64,000 nt of DNA from Methylacidimicrobium fagopyrum (GTDB lineage Bacteria > Verrucomicrobiota > Verrucomicrobiia > Limisphaerales > UBA11358), in NCBI GenBank assembly GCA_026225255.1, contig JAMFSJ010000022.1, positions 1 to 64,000 on the forward strand, given 5' to 3'. The notes beneath the pieces are model-generated. The model did not search any database. It was given only the letters and a program-made list of their open reading frames with translations, and was not told the origin of the DNA. Positions 8,918-17,334 of the stretch are shown here, one piece after another (the first letter of the stretch is position 1; every line of letters begins with the position of its first letter). The position numbers and the translations under genes are program-made.

Positions 8918-10198
8918 TTAACTTCGTTTTCCAAACTCCGGTTCCAGCGGAATTTTCGCTGCGACCCAAAAGCTGGGGATTGTCGCCAAAATTACCCACA
9001 CGAAAAAATGTTGATAGCCGATGTGTTCCTGCAACCAGCCGCTCCACATACCGGGCAGCATCATGCCCAATGCCATGAACCCGGTGCAGATCGCGTAATG
9101 CGCTGTCGGATGTTCGCCGCGGGCGATGTAAATCATGTAGAGCATGAACGCCGTGAAGCCGAAACCGTAGCCGAATTGTTCCACCGCTACGCCCGCGCCG
9201 ATGGCGAAAAAGTTTTCCGGTCGCGCATAAGCCAGCCAGATGAACACCGCATCCGGCAGATGAATCGCCAGCAGCATCGGCCACAACCAGAATTTCAGGC
9301 CGCGTTTGGAAATAGCCAAGCCCCCGAGCAAGCCGCCGAGCAGTAACGCGATCACGCCCACCGTGCCATAAATAAAACCGACTTGTTCCGTGGACAAGCC
9401 CAGTCCGTTTTGAGCCCGCGGATCGAGCAAAAAAGGTTGCGCCATTTTCACCAATTGCGCCTCGCCAAAACGATAAAGCAACAGAAACGCAAGCAGCGTG
9501 AAGATTTTTGGCTTTTCAAAAAAATCGGCGAAGGTTTTTGTGAAGCCCGCCGAAAATTGTTCCAGGGAACCAGGCTTGCCGACGCAGTCCCGCGTTGGCC
9601 GTGGCAGCATCACGCGATGATAAACTCCGAGCGCTAAAATAATTCCCGCCACCACCGCAAACGCCAATGACCACGCGGTGGCATAGTTGTGCGTTCGTTT
9701 TTCAATTTCGCCCGCGAGCATCACCAAGCCGCCCGAGGCGGCGATGTTCGCCACGCGATAAAACGTATTGCGCACGCCACTGAACAAAGCTTGTTCGCGC
9801 TCGGGCAAGGCGAGCAGATAAAATCCGTCCGCCGCAATGTCGTGCGTGGCGGAGGCGAACGCCGCGAGCCAAAACAGCGCGAGTGTGATTTGGAAAAAAT
9901 GCGGTGCGGGAATCGCCAACGCTACGCCTGCGAGCGCTGCGCCGACGAATAATTGCATCGTCCAAATCCACAGTCGACGCGTTTTTAAAATATCTACCAG
10001 CGGACTCCAAAACGGTTTGATAACCCACGGCAAATAAAGCCAGCTGGTGTAAAACGCAATGTCGCCGTTCGAAATGCCGAGGTTTTTATAGAGCACGACC
10101 GACACCGACATCGCCAGCGCGTAGGGCAAACCTTCGGCCAGATACAGCGTCGGAATCCAAAACCACGGACTGCGGGAATTTGTTTTTACGTTGGCCAT
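8918..10198 (-). CDS. AmpG-like MFS permease
   Basis: 426 residues from ATG 10198 (GTG 10213 is also possible). There are about 12 hydrophobic helices. The N-terminus (FWIPTLYLAEGLPYALAMSVSVVLY) and ATHDIAADGFYLLALPEREQ resemble AmpG, the PAT subgroup of the major facilitator family, which imports anhydromuropeptides for cell-wall recycling. The substrate here is inferred from similarity only; no recycling enzymes lie next to it. Divergent from the DUF554 gene across 170 bp. Confidence 0.75.
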   Translation of the reverse strand: MANVKTNSRSPWFWIPTLYLAEGLPYALAMSVSVVLYKNLGISNGDIAFYTSWLYLPWVIKPFWSPLVDILKTRRLWIWTMQLFVGAALAGVALAIPAPHFFQITLALFWLAAFASATHDIAADGFYLLALPEREQALFSGVRNTFYRVANIAASGGLVMLAGEIEKRTHNYATAWSLAFAVVAGIILALGVYHRVMLPRPTRDCVGKPGSLEQFSAGFTKTFADFFEKPKIFTLLAFLLLYRFGEAQLVKMAQPFLLDPRAQNGLGLSTEQVGFIYGTVGVIALLLGGLLGGLAISKRGLKFWLWPMLLAIHLPDAVFIWLAYARPENFFAIGAGVAVEQFGYGFGFTAFMLYMIYIARGEHPTAHYAICTGFMALGMMLPGMWSGWLQEHIGYQHFFVWVILATIPSFWVAAKIPLEPEFGKRS

Positions 10199-10370
10199 TT
10201 TAGTTAGTGGCACTCAACGGAGCGCCGAGCATTGCTTGTTTTGATTGCCCCAAATTTTACCTTGTTTAAAGCGCCGGCGCCGGATGCCCAGGCTGCTTTC
10301 CGCAAAACTTTAGAGTTCGCCGCGCACGAAGGAAATTGTTTTCTTCGCCCGCTCGCGTCACATTAATGGC

Positions 10371-11093
10371 GTGATCGGCGCATTTCTCAACGCTCTCGGC
10401 ATTTTGGCGGGCGCACTGTTCGGCTTCACGCATCGTCAACCCTTGTCGGCGCGCACGCAGCAATTTTTCAAATCCGCCCTCGGCGTGCTCACGGTGCTTT
10501 GCGGGCTGTATCTGGTTTATTCCAATATCACCGGAACTTTTTCAGCCGCCCTGAAACAGTTTTTTCTCGCCGCGCTCGCCATCGTCCTCGGCAACTGGCT
10601 CGGCAAATTATTAGCCCTGCAAAAGATGTCGAACCGCGTCGGCCGTTACGCGGCCGGACTCATCACCGCCGCGCAGAAAAAACCGACCGGCCAGCCAAGC
10701 GACGGCGTCATCGCCGCCACCCTTTTATTTTGCGCCGCGCCGTTGGGAATCATCGGCGCGGTGACGGATGGCATGGACGGATTTTTTTATCTGCTCGCGC
10801 TCAAAGCCTTGATGGACGGCTTGGCGATGATCAGTTTTGTGAAAATTTTCCGGTGGCCCGTCGCGCTCACCGCCATCCCGGTTTTGATTTTTCTCAACGG
10901 TATCACGCTGTCCGTCCACTATTATGCCGCGCCAATTTTGGAAACGCACCACTGGATCAATGCCATTAATGTCGCCGCCGGTCTCATCGTGTGTGCTACG
11001 GCGCTGGTGATTTTTGAAGTGCGGCGCGTGGAATTAGCGAATTATCTGCCCGCCCTTGTCGTCGCGCCGTTGCTCGCGCGTTTGTTAAATTAA
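10371..11093 (+). CDS. DUF554 membrane protein
   Basis: 240 residues with six to seven hydrophobic helices. It starts at GTG 10371; the nearby ATG at 10366 is in another frame. The N-terminal GAFLNALGILAGALFGF and the middle FCAAPLGIIGAVTDGMDG with ALMDGLAMISFVK are the conserved parts of the DUF554 (YdfK/YqgA) family of inner-membrane proteins. The family has no agreed function, and the sequence adds no hint beyond probable transport. It is followed on the same strand by a 43-codon membrane peptide gene. Confidence 0.85.
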   Translation: MIGAFLNALGILAGALFGFTHRQPLSARTQQFFKSALGVLTVLCGLYLVYSNITGTFSAALKQFFLAALAIVLGNWLGKLLALQKMSNRVGRYAAGLITAAQKKPTGQPSDGVIAATLLFCAAPLGIIGAVTDGMDGFFYLLALKALMDGLAMISFVKIFRWPVALTAIPVLIFLNGITLSVHYYAAPILETHHWINAINVAAGLIVCATALVIFEVRRVELANYLPALVVAPLLARLLN

Positions 11094-11139
11094 ACCAAAA
11101 TAAATTTGCTAAATCGGACGATCGAAACGAGAGTATCAC

Positions 11140-11271
11140 GTGGCTAATAAACGCAGACTTACACCCCATCAAAAACAGATTCGCTTCTTCATGTTCTTTT
11201 TTGGAGCGGTTATGATTACGATGGCCATTACGTTACTCTGGTTTTTTAATCATCGTCCGCTCGCTCATTGA
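11140..11271 (+). CDS. Small single-pass membrane protein, 43 residues
   Basis: A GTG at 11140 opens 43 codons to TGA at 11269-11271. The product has a basic N-terminus (ANKRRLTPHQKQIRFF), one hydrophobic segment (MFFFGAVMITMAITLLWFF) and a short tail NHRPLAH. The positive-inside rule puts the N-terminus in the cytoplasm. A purine stretch (AACGAGAG) sits about 6 nt before the GTG. It lies 46 bp after DUF554 and overlaps the end of the convergent dnaK-like gene by 7 bp. No family is recognised. That it is a gene is an inference from its composition and position. Confidence 0.5.
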   Translation: MANKRRLTPHQKQIRFFMFFFGAVMITMAITLLWFFNHRPLAH

Positions 11272-13226
11272 ATCAGACCGCGTTTCCGCAGCATCGCTTC
11301 CATCGCCTGATCCATTAGAAAATCCGCCAGCGGTTTCGTCGCCTCGTCGAGTGACGCGACGGTTACTTGTAACTTTTTAAGATCGCCGGAACCGATCGCT
11401 GAATCTTCCGTCGCCAATGCTAATTCAACTTCACGGGCGGCCGCTTGAACTTTTTCACGATACTCATTTTCGATCTGATCGCCACACGTCGTCAGCGCGC
11501 TTTTGGTCGCGGCCAACGTTTCATTCGCCTTTAACTTCGCTTCAATCCAGCGTCGTGCGGCCAAATCCGTGAACGCGTGTTCGACCGATTCTTCGACCAT
11601 CTTTTGCACAGCGGAATCATCCACATCCACGGCGGATTTCATCTCCATAATTTTTTCTTTACCCGTGCGGGTGTCGCGCGCCAGCACATGTAAAATGCCG
11701 TTGGCATCAATCTCAAATTGCACGCCCACGCGCGGCACGCCACGCGGCGCGGCCTCGAACTCCAGCGTGAATTTTCCGAGACTCCAATTATCTTTTGCGC
11801 GCTCACGCTCACCTTGCAAAACATGAATCAACATGTCGCGCTGATGATCCACGGCGGTCGTGAATAATTCGCCGGCCTTCACGGGAATTGTGGAATTACG
11901 TGGAATCAAAACATTCATCAAACCGCCGAACGTCTCGATGCCGAGCGACAAGGGCGTTACGTCCAGCAGCAGAACATTTTTGAAACCACCCGATAAAATT
12001 TCCGCCTGGATCGCCGCGCCGAGCGCCACCGCTTCGTCAGGGTTTTGCGACGTGTTCAACTGCGGCCCGGCGGTCTTGTGATATTCGGTGCCGAGACGCA
12101 GTCCGCCACGTGTCTCCTCAAAGTCTGTGCAGCCAAACAGTTCGCCGACAAATTTTCGGACGAGAGGCATCCGCGTCTGACCGCCAACCAGAATGACCTG
12201 GTCCAAATCTTTCGCTTCCAATTTCGCATCTGCCAACGCACGCAAACAATGTGAGCGTGTCCGCGCAATAATGTCGCGTGTTAAATTTTCCAGTTCTGCG
12301 CGCGTGAGTTTGTAACTGAACGAAAAATCCGGGGTCAAAAATGGCAACGAGATTTTCACCTCGATTTCATTGGATAATTTAATCTTTGCCGACTCGGCGG
12401 CTTCGCGAATGCGGGAAAGCAGAATTGAATTATCGCTCGCCAAGACGCCAAGACGCAAAGATTCGGTTTTAGCTTCTTCGCGCCTTTGCGCCTTGGCGTG
12501 AGAAAACTCCGTTTCAATTTTATTCAACAAAAAATCCGTCAAACACCGATCCAGATCATCGCCACCCAGCCGCGTGTTGCCGTTCGTCGCGAGCACTTGG
12601 AAAACGCCTTCGTTCAATTCCAAAATCGAAAGGTCAAACGTGCCGCCGCCCAGATCGTAAACCGCGATCTTGGATTTCTCTTTCAACTTATCCAAACCGT
12701 AAGCCAGCGCGGCGGCGGTCGGTTCGTTGACGATGCGTTCGACAGTGAAGCCCGCCAGTTCGCCGGCACGCTTGGTTGCCTGCCGTTGGGCATCGTTGAA
12801 ATACGCCGGCACTGTGATGACCGCGCGAGTGACGGCTTCGCCAAAATAATCTTCCGCATCACGCTTCAGCTTTTTAAGAACTTCGGCGGAAACCTCCTCG
12901 GGCAAATAATTTTTCCCGTGAACCGGAATCGTCACCGCGCCTTCGATTTTCAACGGATAGGTAAGCTGCTTCTCTTCCGCAGTCACTTCCGAACCGCGCC
13001 GGCCCAGGAAACGTTTGACGGAATAAATCGTTTCAGACGGCTTTAAAAGACGGATGCGATTGGCTTCGTGGCCGACCACCGGCTCGGCGGTCGCTGACGG
13101 GAAATGCACAACGGACGGCGTGAGCCGTTGGCCGTTAGCGTCCGCGATGACGAAGGGAATGCCCGAATCCACCGTGGCGACGAGTGAATTCGTAGTGCCC
13201 AAATCTATGCCGACAATCTTGCTCAT
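11265..13226 (-). CDS. Hsp70/DnaK-family chaperone
   Basis: 653 residues. Starts MSKIVGIDLGTTNSLVA. The nucleotide-binding domain shows VITVPAYFNDAQRQATKRAGELAG, VNEPTAAALAYGLD, YDLGGGTFDLSIL and VILVGGQTRMPLVRKFVGELFG; the substrate-binding domain follows (LLDVTPLSLGIETFGG..., VDHQRDMLIHVLQGER). There is no DnaJ/GrpE or iron-sulphur cluster operon beside it, and the C-terminus (MDQAMEAMLRKRGLIQ) lacks the acidic EEVD-like tail of housekeeping DnaK. It is therefore probably a second Hsp70, perhaps HscA-like. Residues about 243-263 come from a palindromic repeat inserted in frame. Confidence 0.88.
   Translation of the reverse strand: MSKIVGIDLGTTNSLVATVDSGIPFVIADANGQRLTPSVVHFPSATAEPVVGHEANRIRLLKPSETIYSVKRFLGRRGSEVTAEEKQLTYPLKIEGAVTIPVHGKNYLPEEVSAEVLKKLKRDAEDYFGEAVTRAVITVPAYFNDAQRQATKRAGELAGFTVERIVNEPTAAALAYGLDKLKEKSKIAVYDLGGGTFDLSILELNEGVFQVLATNGNTRLGGDDLDRCLTDFLLNKIETEFSHAKAQRREEAKTESLRLGVLASDNSILLSRIREAAESAKIKLSNEIEVKISLPFLTPDFSFSYKLTRAELENLTRDIIARTRSHCLRALADAKLEAKDLDQVILVGGQTRMPLVRKFVGELFGCTDFEETRGGLRLGTEYHKTAGPQLNTSQNPDEAVALGAAIQAEILSGGFKNVLLLDVTPLSLGIETFGGLMNVLIPRNSTIPVKAGELFTTAVDHQRDMLIHVLQGERERAKDNWSLGKFTLEFEAAPRGVPRVGVQFEIDANGILHVLARDTRTGKEKIMEMKSAVDVDDSAVQKMVEESVEHAFTDLAARRWIEAKLKANETLAATKSALTTCGDQIENEYREKVQAAAREVELALATEDSAIGSGDLKKLQVTVASLDEATKPLADFLMDQAMEAMLRKRGLIQ
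12438..12498. repeat. Palindromic repeat inserted in frame in the dnaK-like gene
   Basis: On the plus strand a GCCAAGACGC-rich arm (12438-12460) is matched by an inverted CTTCGCGCCTTTGCGCCTTGGCG-like arm (12476-12498), separated by a 15-nt loop. It encodes the low-similarity stretch HAKAQRREEAKTESLRLGVLA between otherwise conserved Hsp70 segments. This is the layout of a mobile palindromic element that entered a gene without breaking the frame. Confidence 0.7.
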
Positions 13227-13240
13227 GTGCGGCGGAGAAT

Positions 13241-13335
13241 TTAACCGCTAATCCGCGCTAATAAACGCTAATCTTCCGTCCGGAGAAATAAACACCATGT
13301 TTCATTAGCGAAGATTTGGGTAGATTAGCGGTTAA
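13241..13335. repeat. Long inverted repeat between divergent dnaK-like and coaB-like genes
   Basis: Perfect 13-bp outer arms: TTAACCGCTAATC (13241-13253) and GATTAGCGGTTAA (13323-13335), with further CTAAT/TTAG repeats inside. It fills most of the 150-bp gap between the two start codons. It is probably a dispersed palindromic element; an effect on the two divergent promoters is possible but not shown. Confidence 0.6.
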
Positions 13336-13377
13336 AAAATGCATTTTCTTTGCGGCCTTTGCGGTTAATTTGAGGAC

Positions 13378-14025
13378 ATGAAATGCATCGTCACCGCCGG
13401 GCCGACGTTTGAGCCGTTGGATGAAGTGCGCCGGCTGACCAATTTTTCGACCGGCAAACTGGGCACGGAACTCGCCAATTTTCTGACGGCACGCGGCCAT
13501 AATGTCACGTTGCTCATCGGCGAATCCGCCACGTATCCCGGTGAACGCCAAGCGCGCACGGTAAAAAGTTTTTCCACGACGGCGGATCTGCGGACGAAGT
13601 TGAAAGCGTTTTCCGAAAAAAAGGTGGCGGCCATTTTTCACGCGGCGGCCGTGAGCGATTTTGCGTTCGGCACAGTTTTCACCGAAAAGAAACCGGGTGA
13701 ATTCACCGCATTAAAAGCCGCCAAGAAAATTTCCACGCGACAAGGCGCGTTACTGGTGGAATTGGTGCCGACGCCGAAGATCATTGCCGAGCTGCGCGGC
13801 TGGTTTCCGCAAACTAAAATCATCGGCTGGAAATTTGAAGCGAACGGCCAGCGCGCGGACGCCATCCGCTCCGCCAAAAAGCAACTCGCCGATTGTTCGA
13901 CAGATTTCTGCGTGGCAAACGGTCCGGCTTATGGCTCCGGTTTCGGTTTGCTTGACCTCGCCGAGCAAAGACATTTTCCAAAGATGGAAAAGCTCTTTAC
14001 CGCGCTGGAGCAATTGGTTCGTTGA
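13378..14025 (+). CDS. Phosphopantothenate-cysteine ligase domain protein (CoaB-like, no CoaC domain)
   Basis: 215 residues. It starts MKCIVTAGPTFEPLDEVRRL and continues with NFSTGKLGTELANFL, AAIFHAAAVSDFAF and VPTPKIIAEL; these correspond to the CoaB half of bifunctional CoaBC (TAGPT.E.ID.VR.ITN.S.GKMG, AAAVADY, K.TPDI). CoaB joins 4'-phosphopantothenate to cysteine using CTP in coenzyme A synthesis. The flavin CoaC domain is absent, so it is either a stand-alone ligase or a paralogue. The start ATG 13378 lies 42 bp after a long inverted repeat. Confidence 0.82.
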   Translation: MKCIVTAGPTFEPLDEVRRLTNFSTGKLGTELANFLTARGHNVTLLIGESATYPGERQARTVKSFSTTADLRTKLKAFSEKKVAAIFHAAAVSDFAFGTVFTEKKPGEFTALKAAKKISTRQGALLVELVPTPKIIAELRGWFPQTKIIGWKFEANGQRADAIRSAKKQLADCSTDFCVANGPAYGSGFGLLDLAEQRHFPKMEKLFTALEQLVR

Positions 14026-14040
14026 TTCTCAGCCGCGCAA

Positions 14041-15015
14041 TCACTTCACCTTCCACGCGGAATCGAGCAGTTCTTTGTCGAAGGATTCCGGAATAACGCC
14101 TTCCGTGGCATAGATAAAAAGCGCACAGCGATAAACAGGATTCACCACGCTGCCCATCAGGCCCAGCAATGGCAGGATCAAGACGAGTTCGGCGATGATG
14201 ATCGGAGCGATCAACCATGCCGTCCAATGAAAACACAGGCAAGCGCCGAGGGTCACCAGCGCCCCGGCAAAAATGGCGGCCAACAACAAGAGTCCTGAAA
14301 TCATTTCCAACCCGACAAAGCCGACGACAAGCTCGCCCCAACTGCGTTTGAGCGTGCCGGCAGAACCGCGCAATAGCGTGATGGGATTGGTCGTCTTTTC
14401 TTCGCGAATCAAGGTGGGAATGACAAACACGCACGCGATACTCCAAATGAAACCGAGGAAGCCAGTAACAAGTCGACCAAAAAGAAAGCCCAGACGCGAT
14501 TCGATGACTTGAAGAATATAACCCACTAATCCAGCGAACAGCGACCACATCAACACCGCGCGCCAACGGGCGGCGGCGAAACGAAATCCGCGTTTGAGGG
14601 AGACATGCTGGCCATTCAATGCCTGCATGATTTCGTGATAAAATGCCACGTTGGAAAAGGTCGCCATAAACATGGACGTGAAATAAAGCAGCGCAAAAAA
14701 GGGCGCCACCCACCACGCGCCGGAGAACATCAATGAGTTTACGCCAACCGGATGGGCAACTTGAGCTCCGTCATGATGAGTTGCTGGCGACGGCATAAAA
14801 TTATGGGTCAGTTTGTCAGCCAAACCGCTCCAGTGGGCGGCGGAAAAATAAGCATGCCCCTCGGGATACAGCGTCAGGGGGATAATAAAAAACAGCGCCA
14901 CCACGATAGCCAGGCCAGAAGCGATGAACGGGAATAGCAGCAATTTCTTCTCACGAAATAAAACGGCGAACGCCGCTTTCAACAAACGAATACTACGTTG
15001 GATTTTATTATTCAT
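14041..15015 (-). CDS. DUF6159-like multi-pass membrane protein
   Basis: 324 residues. It opens with the amphipathic, basic SIRLLKAAFAVLFREKKLLLFPFIASG, typical of the DUF6159 family, and has about six membrane segments (30-50, 105-130, 155-180, 185-205, 235-265, 275-300). The function is unknown; the family is often found near GntR-type regulators and ABC permeases. Its ATG overlaps the stop of the gntR gene (ATGA at 15012-15015), so translation is probably coupled and expression follows GntR autoregulation. Confidence 0.7.
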   Translation of the reverse strand: MNNKIQRSIRLLKAAFAVLFREKKLLLFPFIASGLAIVVALFFIIPLTLYPEGHAYFSAAHWSGLADKLTHNFMPSPATHHDGAQVAHPVGVNSLMFSGAWWVAPFFALLYFTSMFMATFSNVAFYHEIMQALNGQHVSLKRGFRFAAARWRAVLMWSLFAGLVGYILQVIESRLGFLFGRLVTGFLGFIWSIACVFVIPTLIREEKTTNPITLLRGSAGTLKRSWGELVVGFVGLEMISGLLLLAAIFAGALVTLGACLCFHWTAWLIAPIIIAELVLILPLLGLMGSVVNPVYRCALFIYATEGVIPESFDKELLDSAWKVK

Positions 15016-15410
15016 GTGGTTTTCTTTTGGTTGATAAACGAAATGATATTTTCTTCGTTGAGACCGTGGCTCCGGGCCTCGGTCAACATCCGGTCATACA
15101 ACTCCTTCAACTTCGCTTTCTTTTTGGCTTCGGGGAGAGCGCCAACGGGATCTTCTAATTTGACGAATGAACCAAATCCGCGCTGGCCGTCAATCAAGCC
15201 TTTGAGCGCCAGTTCGCGATAGGCCTTCGCCACGGTGTTTGGATTCACGCCCAAGGCCTGATTCACCTCGCGGATGGTGGGTAGACGATCGCCACTCGTA
15301 AGCGTGCCATCGGCCATCGCCGAGGTAAGCCGATTGGCGATCTGTTTGTAAACGGGGATGCCCGAGTGAAACTCGATCTGCCAGTTTTTCATCAATGACT
15401 GAACACTCAT
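15012..15410 (-). CDS. GntR-family transcriptional regulator (YtrA subfamily)
   Basis: 132 residues. An N-terminal winged helix (about 10-80) has the GntR signature IPVYKQIANRLTSAMADGTLTSGDRLPTIREVNQALGVNPNTVAKAYRELALKGLI shortened here to its key turns PVYKQI, LPTIRE and NPNTVAKAY. The C-terminal part is only about 50 residues and helical, as in YtrA, which lacks a large effector domain. A perfect palindromic operator lies 11-32 bp upstream of the ATG and overlaps the promoter, so it very likely represses itself and the DUF6159 gene. YtrA-type regulators usually control ABC transporters; the permease gene just upstream fits, although no ATPase gene is present. Confidence 0.88.
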   Translation of the reverse strand: MSVQSLMKNWQIEFHSGIPVYKQIANRLTSAMADGTLTSGDRLPTIREVNQALGVNPNTVAKAYRELALKGLIDGQRGFGSFVKLEDPVGALPEAKKKAKLKELYDRMLTEARSHGLNEENIISFINQKKTT

Positions 15411-15420
15411 GTTTGTATCG

Positions 15421-15442
15421 TTGTATTAGTATCGTAATACAA
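15421..15442 (-). promoter_or_regulatory. Palindromic GntR operator overlapping the gntR promoter
   Basis: TTGTATTA (15421-15428), 6-bp spacer, TAATACAA (15435-15442): a perfect 8+8 dyad. On the minus strand a -35 like TTGACG (15453-15458) lies just upstream and -10 candidates (TACGAT or GATACT) fall inside the dyad, so a bound repressor would block RNA polymerase. Confidence 0.8.
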
Positions 15443-15478
15443 TAAGGCGAAACGTCAACACTTTGTTTTCACCGCGGA

Positions 15479-17194
15479 TTATGCTTCGAAGTTTTTTAGG
15501 TGTTTCAAACCAAATTTCAACGGCAGCCAGCCGATCAAAAGCGAAAGCACCACAAAGGCAAAGATACCGATGAAGGCCCAGTTTTCTCGATCATGAAAAC
15601 CGCCGGCACCGAAAACCAGCAACGTTAGCGAGACGATGATGTAAACGGAACTCAACACGAAGCACAACGTGCCACCGAAGCCGCTGACGATTTTATTCGG
15701 GTTGGTTTCTTTGACGTTGGGAAATAGAACGCCGAGGCCGACAGCGAGGCCGTTGAGTGCGAAAGTCATCACGGTGACGACCGCGCCGAAAAAAAGGACG
15801 TCACTCCACGACATATTCAGCAGATAACACGAGAGCGTGACGAGGCAGAGCGTGACCAGTAATGAAAGCACGCTGGCGAGCCAGTATTTGGTGATGACGA
15901 CGCGCGCGAGACCCATCGGCGCGAGACCGATGATCCACAGTCGCCGACCTTCGAGCGAAAATTGCGGAAACACAAACCGCGTGGTGACTGAGGCGAGGTT
16001 AAAGGCGCACGCGCCGAGGTTCAAAAAGGCGACGGCGTTGATCCAAAACGGACTGGTAAGTTGATGCGTGAAGTTGCGGAGGTTGATGATGTAAGCGCCG
16101 AGCAATCCGAAGAACATCACGGATTGGCCCCATTGCGTGGTGTCGCGCCAAAACATGCGCAGGTCTTTCACCGCCAATGCTCGGACATCGGGCGGAAGAA
16201 AGGGGATTTTATCGGTCAACCGTTCGAGGAATCCGGGCGTGCGAGAATTCTTGGCGATGCGGGAAAAGCTGAAGCGTTTGCCACTACGTTCGCGACTTTG
16301 CACGGCGGACGCGGTGTCATAAAACAAATTGCCGAAGCGCGTGAAGGCGATGCTGCCGAAAAAAAGTGTGTAGCTCAATAAGACGGACGCGAAAAACAGC
16401 GCGCCGCTCGTGATGCCTTCCGCCCATTGCAACACGGCGGACGAGAGCCAGTAGCTCGGCAAAAAAGGAAACATCGTGAAGCGCGTTTTAGCGAGTAAGT
16501 GGTCGAGGGCTTCGAGCGTGCGTTTATCGAGCAGGTCGTCGTCTACGGGGTTGGCTTTCCACCAAAAAGCAACGAAGGCGAGCAGCACCAAAGCGATCAG
16601 CAAAAGAACGAATTGAAAATTTCGCCGGTCCAGATGGCGTCCGATCACAATCGCCGCAGCTGATCCAAACACGCCGGGCAAAATAATAAACAAGCCGATC
16701 AAAAAAGCTGTCAGCGGATAAAAATGCCACGGCACATCGCGCACCAATCCAAACGCGACCAGCAGCGGTGCGATCAAAAATAAAAATGCCCACGACGCCA
16801 AAATCATGGATTCTATGAATTTCCAGCGGAAAATCGTTTGTCGCGAAACGGGCAGCGTCAGGAGAAAAGCGGTTTCACGATTGCGAAAAAGATTGGTGTA
16901 GCTGATGACTAGATTGCTCAACAACAACAGGGCGAATAAAAAAGCGAACAGGGTGTAGAGCAAGCGTTCGGTCAGCACCGCGCCGAGGCCGGGAAATTTG
17001 GCGACAAATTTCATCCCATGATAAAACAGCTCGAACGCGAGCACGAGATAGCCCAACACAAAGATCGCGATGATGCTGGTGAGCAGCCGTGATTGCGAGC
17101 GCACGGCCACCAGCCGACGCCAACTGTGCAGCGCATTCGTGCGCACGAGCAGCCATAAAGGCGAAGATTTTAGTAGTCCCGCGATCCCAAACAC
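15479..17194 (-). CDS. ABC-transporter permease-like membrane protein
   Basis: 571 residues from GTG 17194. It has about 12 hydrophobic helices in two halves, with a cytoplasmic segment between them (about 295-335, RFSFSRIAKNSRTPG). The motif LFRNRETAFLLTLPVSRQTIFRWKFIES after the third helix is typical of ABC-2/exporter-type permeases that form the membrane half of a transporter. No ATP-binding subunit is encoded in this cluster, so the partner must be elsewhere, or the protein acts otherwise. It is followed at 68 bp by gntR, whose operator lies in that gap. Confidence 0.7.
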   Translation of the reverse strand: MFGIAGLLKSSPLWLLVRTNALHSWRRLVAVRSQSRLLTSIIAIFVLGYLVLAFELFYHGMKFVAKFPGLGAVLTERLLYTLFAFLFALLLLSNLVISYTNLFRNRETAFLLTLPVSRQTIFRWKFIESMILASWAFLFLIAPLLVAFGLVRDVPWHFYPLTAFLIGLFIILPGVFGSAAAIVIGRHLDRRNFQFVLLLIALVLLAFVAFWWKANPVDDDLLDKRTLEALDHLLAKTRFTMFPFLPSYWLSSAVLQWAEGITSGALFFASVLLSYTLFFGSIAFTRFGNLFYDTASAVQSRERSGKRFSFSRIAKNSRTPGFLERLTDKIPFLPPDVRALAVKDLRMFWRDTTQWGQSVMFFGLLGAYIINLRNFTHQLTSPFWINAVAFLNLGACAFNLASVTTRFVFPQFSLEGRRLWIIGLAPMGLARVVITKYWLASVLSLLVTLCLVTLSCYLLNMSWSDVLFFGAVVTVMTFALNGLAVGLGVLFPNVKETNPNKIVSGFGGTLCFVLSSVYIIVSLTLLVFGAGGFHDRENWAFIGIFAFVVLSLLIGWLPLKFGLKHLKNFEA

Positions 17195-17334
17195 GTGTTT
17201 AACGTAGCGCGGTCATTGAACAGATGCAATGCTCGCGGTGTCGGAAGCTTGCGCCAATGGCAGGGCGGAGCGGAGCTGCGCCTTGTTTTAAGCCGAAGTG
17301 AAATGGGTAAAGTGGCCGTTTTGTCCGGCCGTCT

